Shown: positions 5,804 through 6,112 of the stretch, piece by piece
Layout: each line of letters opens with the position of its first letter
How positions within the stretch are numbered: the first letter of the stretch is position 1
Assembly (NCBI GenBank): GCA_030673955.1
Contig: DAOVBF010000083.1
Span: forward strand, 1-6,112
Source of the DNA: Deltaproteobacteria bacterium
GTDB taxonomy: Bacteria > Myxococcota_A > UBA9160 > SZUA-336
Length of the DNA: 6,112 nucleotides
Direction of reading: 5' to 3'
Position numbers and translations under genes: made by a program
Notes under the pieces: generated by a model
What the model was told of the DNA's origin: nothing
The model's input: only the letters and a program-made list of their open reading frames with translations
The model's database searches: none

Positions 5804-5837
5804 CGGGCAGCGCGGCTTCGCCGCGCGTTACCCCGCC
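5804..5837. repeat. 34-bp direct repeat, copy 2
   Basis: Identical to 5725-5758, with the palindrome GCGCGGC-TTC-GCCGCGC at 5810-5826. It ends 49 nt before the acnA start codon, so the hairpin may fall in the acnA leader or just upstream of its promoter. A flanking GCGGG (5803-5807) can pair with CCCGC (5832-5836). Confidence 0.8.
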
Positions 5838-5874
5838 AGTACCCCATCCGCTATTTTCGAGCTCGCGGAACGAC

Positions 5875-5881
5875 AAGGAGG
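5875..5881 (+). promoter_or_regulatory. Ribosome binding site of acnA
   Basis: AAGGAGG, 5 nt before ATG 5887. It is a strong Shine-Dalgarno site that fixes the acnA start. Confidence 0.88.
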
Positions 5882-5886
5882 TTTAG

Positions 5887-6112
5887 ATGGCCCCCCCACG
5901 AGATGAGAATCGCTGGAGTCTCGGATCGATCGAGGTTGACGACCGCAGGTATCGCATCCACCGCCTGCATGCGGTCGAAGAGGCGGGGCTCGGGCGACTC
6001 GATCGGCTGCCGCGCTCCATTCGCGTCCTGCTCGAGAATCTGCTTCGCCACGAAGACGGCCAATCGGTGACGCGCGACGACATCGCCGCGGTTGTGGGCT
6101 GGCGCTCGGACG
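5887..6112 (+). CDS. acnA: Aconitate hydratase A, N-terminal part (runs off right edge)
   Basis: The [4Fe-4S] enzyme that interconverts citrate and isocitrate in the TCA and glyoxylate cycles (cytosol). Only the first 75 codons are in the window and all are open. The N-terminus reads WSLGSIEVDDRRYRIHRL, then EEAGLGRLDRLPRSIRVLLE (31-50) and NLLRHEDGQSVTRDDIAAVV (51-70). This matches the AcnA/IRP-type aconitase start (Y-x-Y-x-L ... L-x-D-I/L-x-R-L-P-x-S-I-K-V-L-L-E-N-L-L-R). The iron-sulfur cysteines and the catalytic domain lie beyond the edge. The start is set by AAGGAGG at 5-nt spacing. The gene stands alone on this strand after a long hairpin-rich intergenic region. Confidence 0.93.
   Translation, partial: MAPPRDENRWSLGSIEVDDRRYRIHRLHAVEEAGLGRLDRLPRSIRVLLENLLRHEDGQSVTRDDIAAVVGWRSD

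Larger units (their letters stand above)
4994..5886. other. Long intergenic region without a recognisable gene
   Basis: About 890 bp between ccmH and acnA. No ORF here shows a known domain with a ribosome site. A long frame is open on the minus strand (5876-5136), starting from a TTG with no ribosome site; its product is Arg/Pro/Ala-rich at the N-terminal side and was not recognised. The stretch 5464-5500 holds a 7-bp inverted repeat (GCGGGGC / GCCCCGC) around a 23-nt loop. From 5638 to 5837 there is a chain of hairpins and a direct repeat, listed separately. No tRNA and no CRISPR array was seen. Confidence 0.6.

Noticed and set aside
5725..5837. Direct repeats as a CRISPR array
   Set aside because: There are only two copies, the 45-bp gap itself holds a palindrome, and no cas genes are present.

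Overview
The window comes from a high-GC bacterium. The combination of an ethylmalonyl-CoA mutase gene, a flagellar stator operon with chemotaxis-type accessory proteins, aconitase A and a methionine sulfoxide reductase remnant suggests a proteobacterial or deltaproteobacterial/myxococcotal-type genome. That placement is an inference from gene content only; no rRNA or other phylogenetic marker is present.

Left part (1-4107, all on the minus strand, transcribed right to left). A probable sigma-28 (FliA-type) flagellar promoter at 4062-4088 drives motA (4038-3259). motA overlaps motB (3272-2511) by 14 nt. Then come a small CheY-like receiver protein (2453-2037), an N-terminal CheC-like/C-terminal receiver-like fusion (2018-1116) and, after 52 nt, the first 354 codons of ethylmalonyl-CoA mutase (1063 to the left edge). 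MotA and MotB form the ion-driven stator of the flagellar motor. The two following proteins look like chemotaxis signalling or adaptation parts, but both receiver domains lack the phospho-accepting aspartate (Ser in one, Ala in the other). They may therefore act without phosphorylation. The mutase belongs to carbon assimilation and may only be a read-through neighbour.

Middle (4153-4993). A decayed 3' remnant of msrP (periplasmic methionine sulfoxide reductase, molybdenum subunit) lies on the minus strand, with at least one clear frameshift and no N-terminal two-thirds. Divergent from it on the plus strand is an intact ccmH-like gene (4523-4993) for cytochrome c maturation. Its usual CxxC pair is changed to SxxC.

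Right part (4994-6112). About 890 bp hold no recognisable gene. The second half carries a dense run of perfect GC-rich hairpins and a 34-bp direct repeat with a 79-bp period. Then acnA (aconitase A) starts at 5887 with a strong ribosome binding site and runs off the right edge. The two genes cut by the window edges (ecm and acnA) were read directly from the sequence by translation.

I did not find a convincing new system. The best leads are the paired non-canonical receivers in the stator operon and the hairpin/repeat block before acnA.
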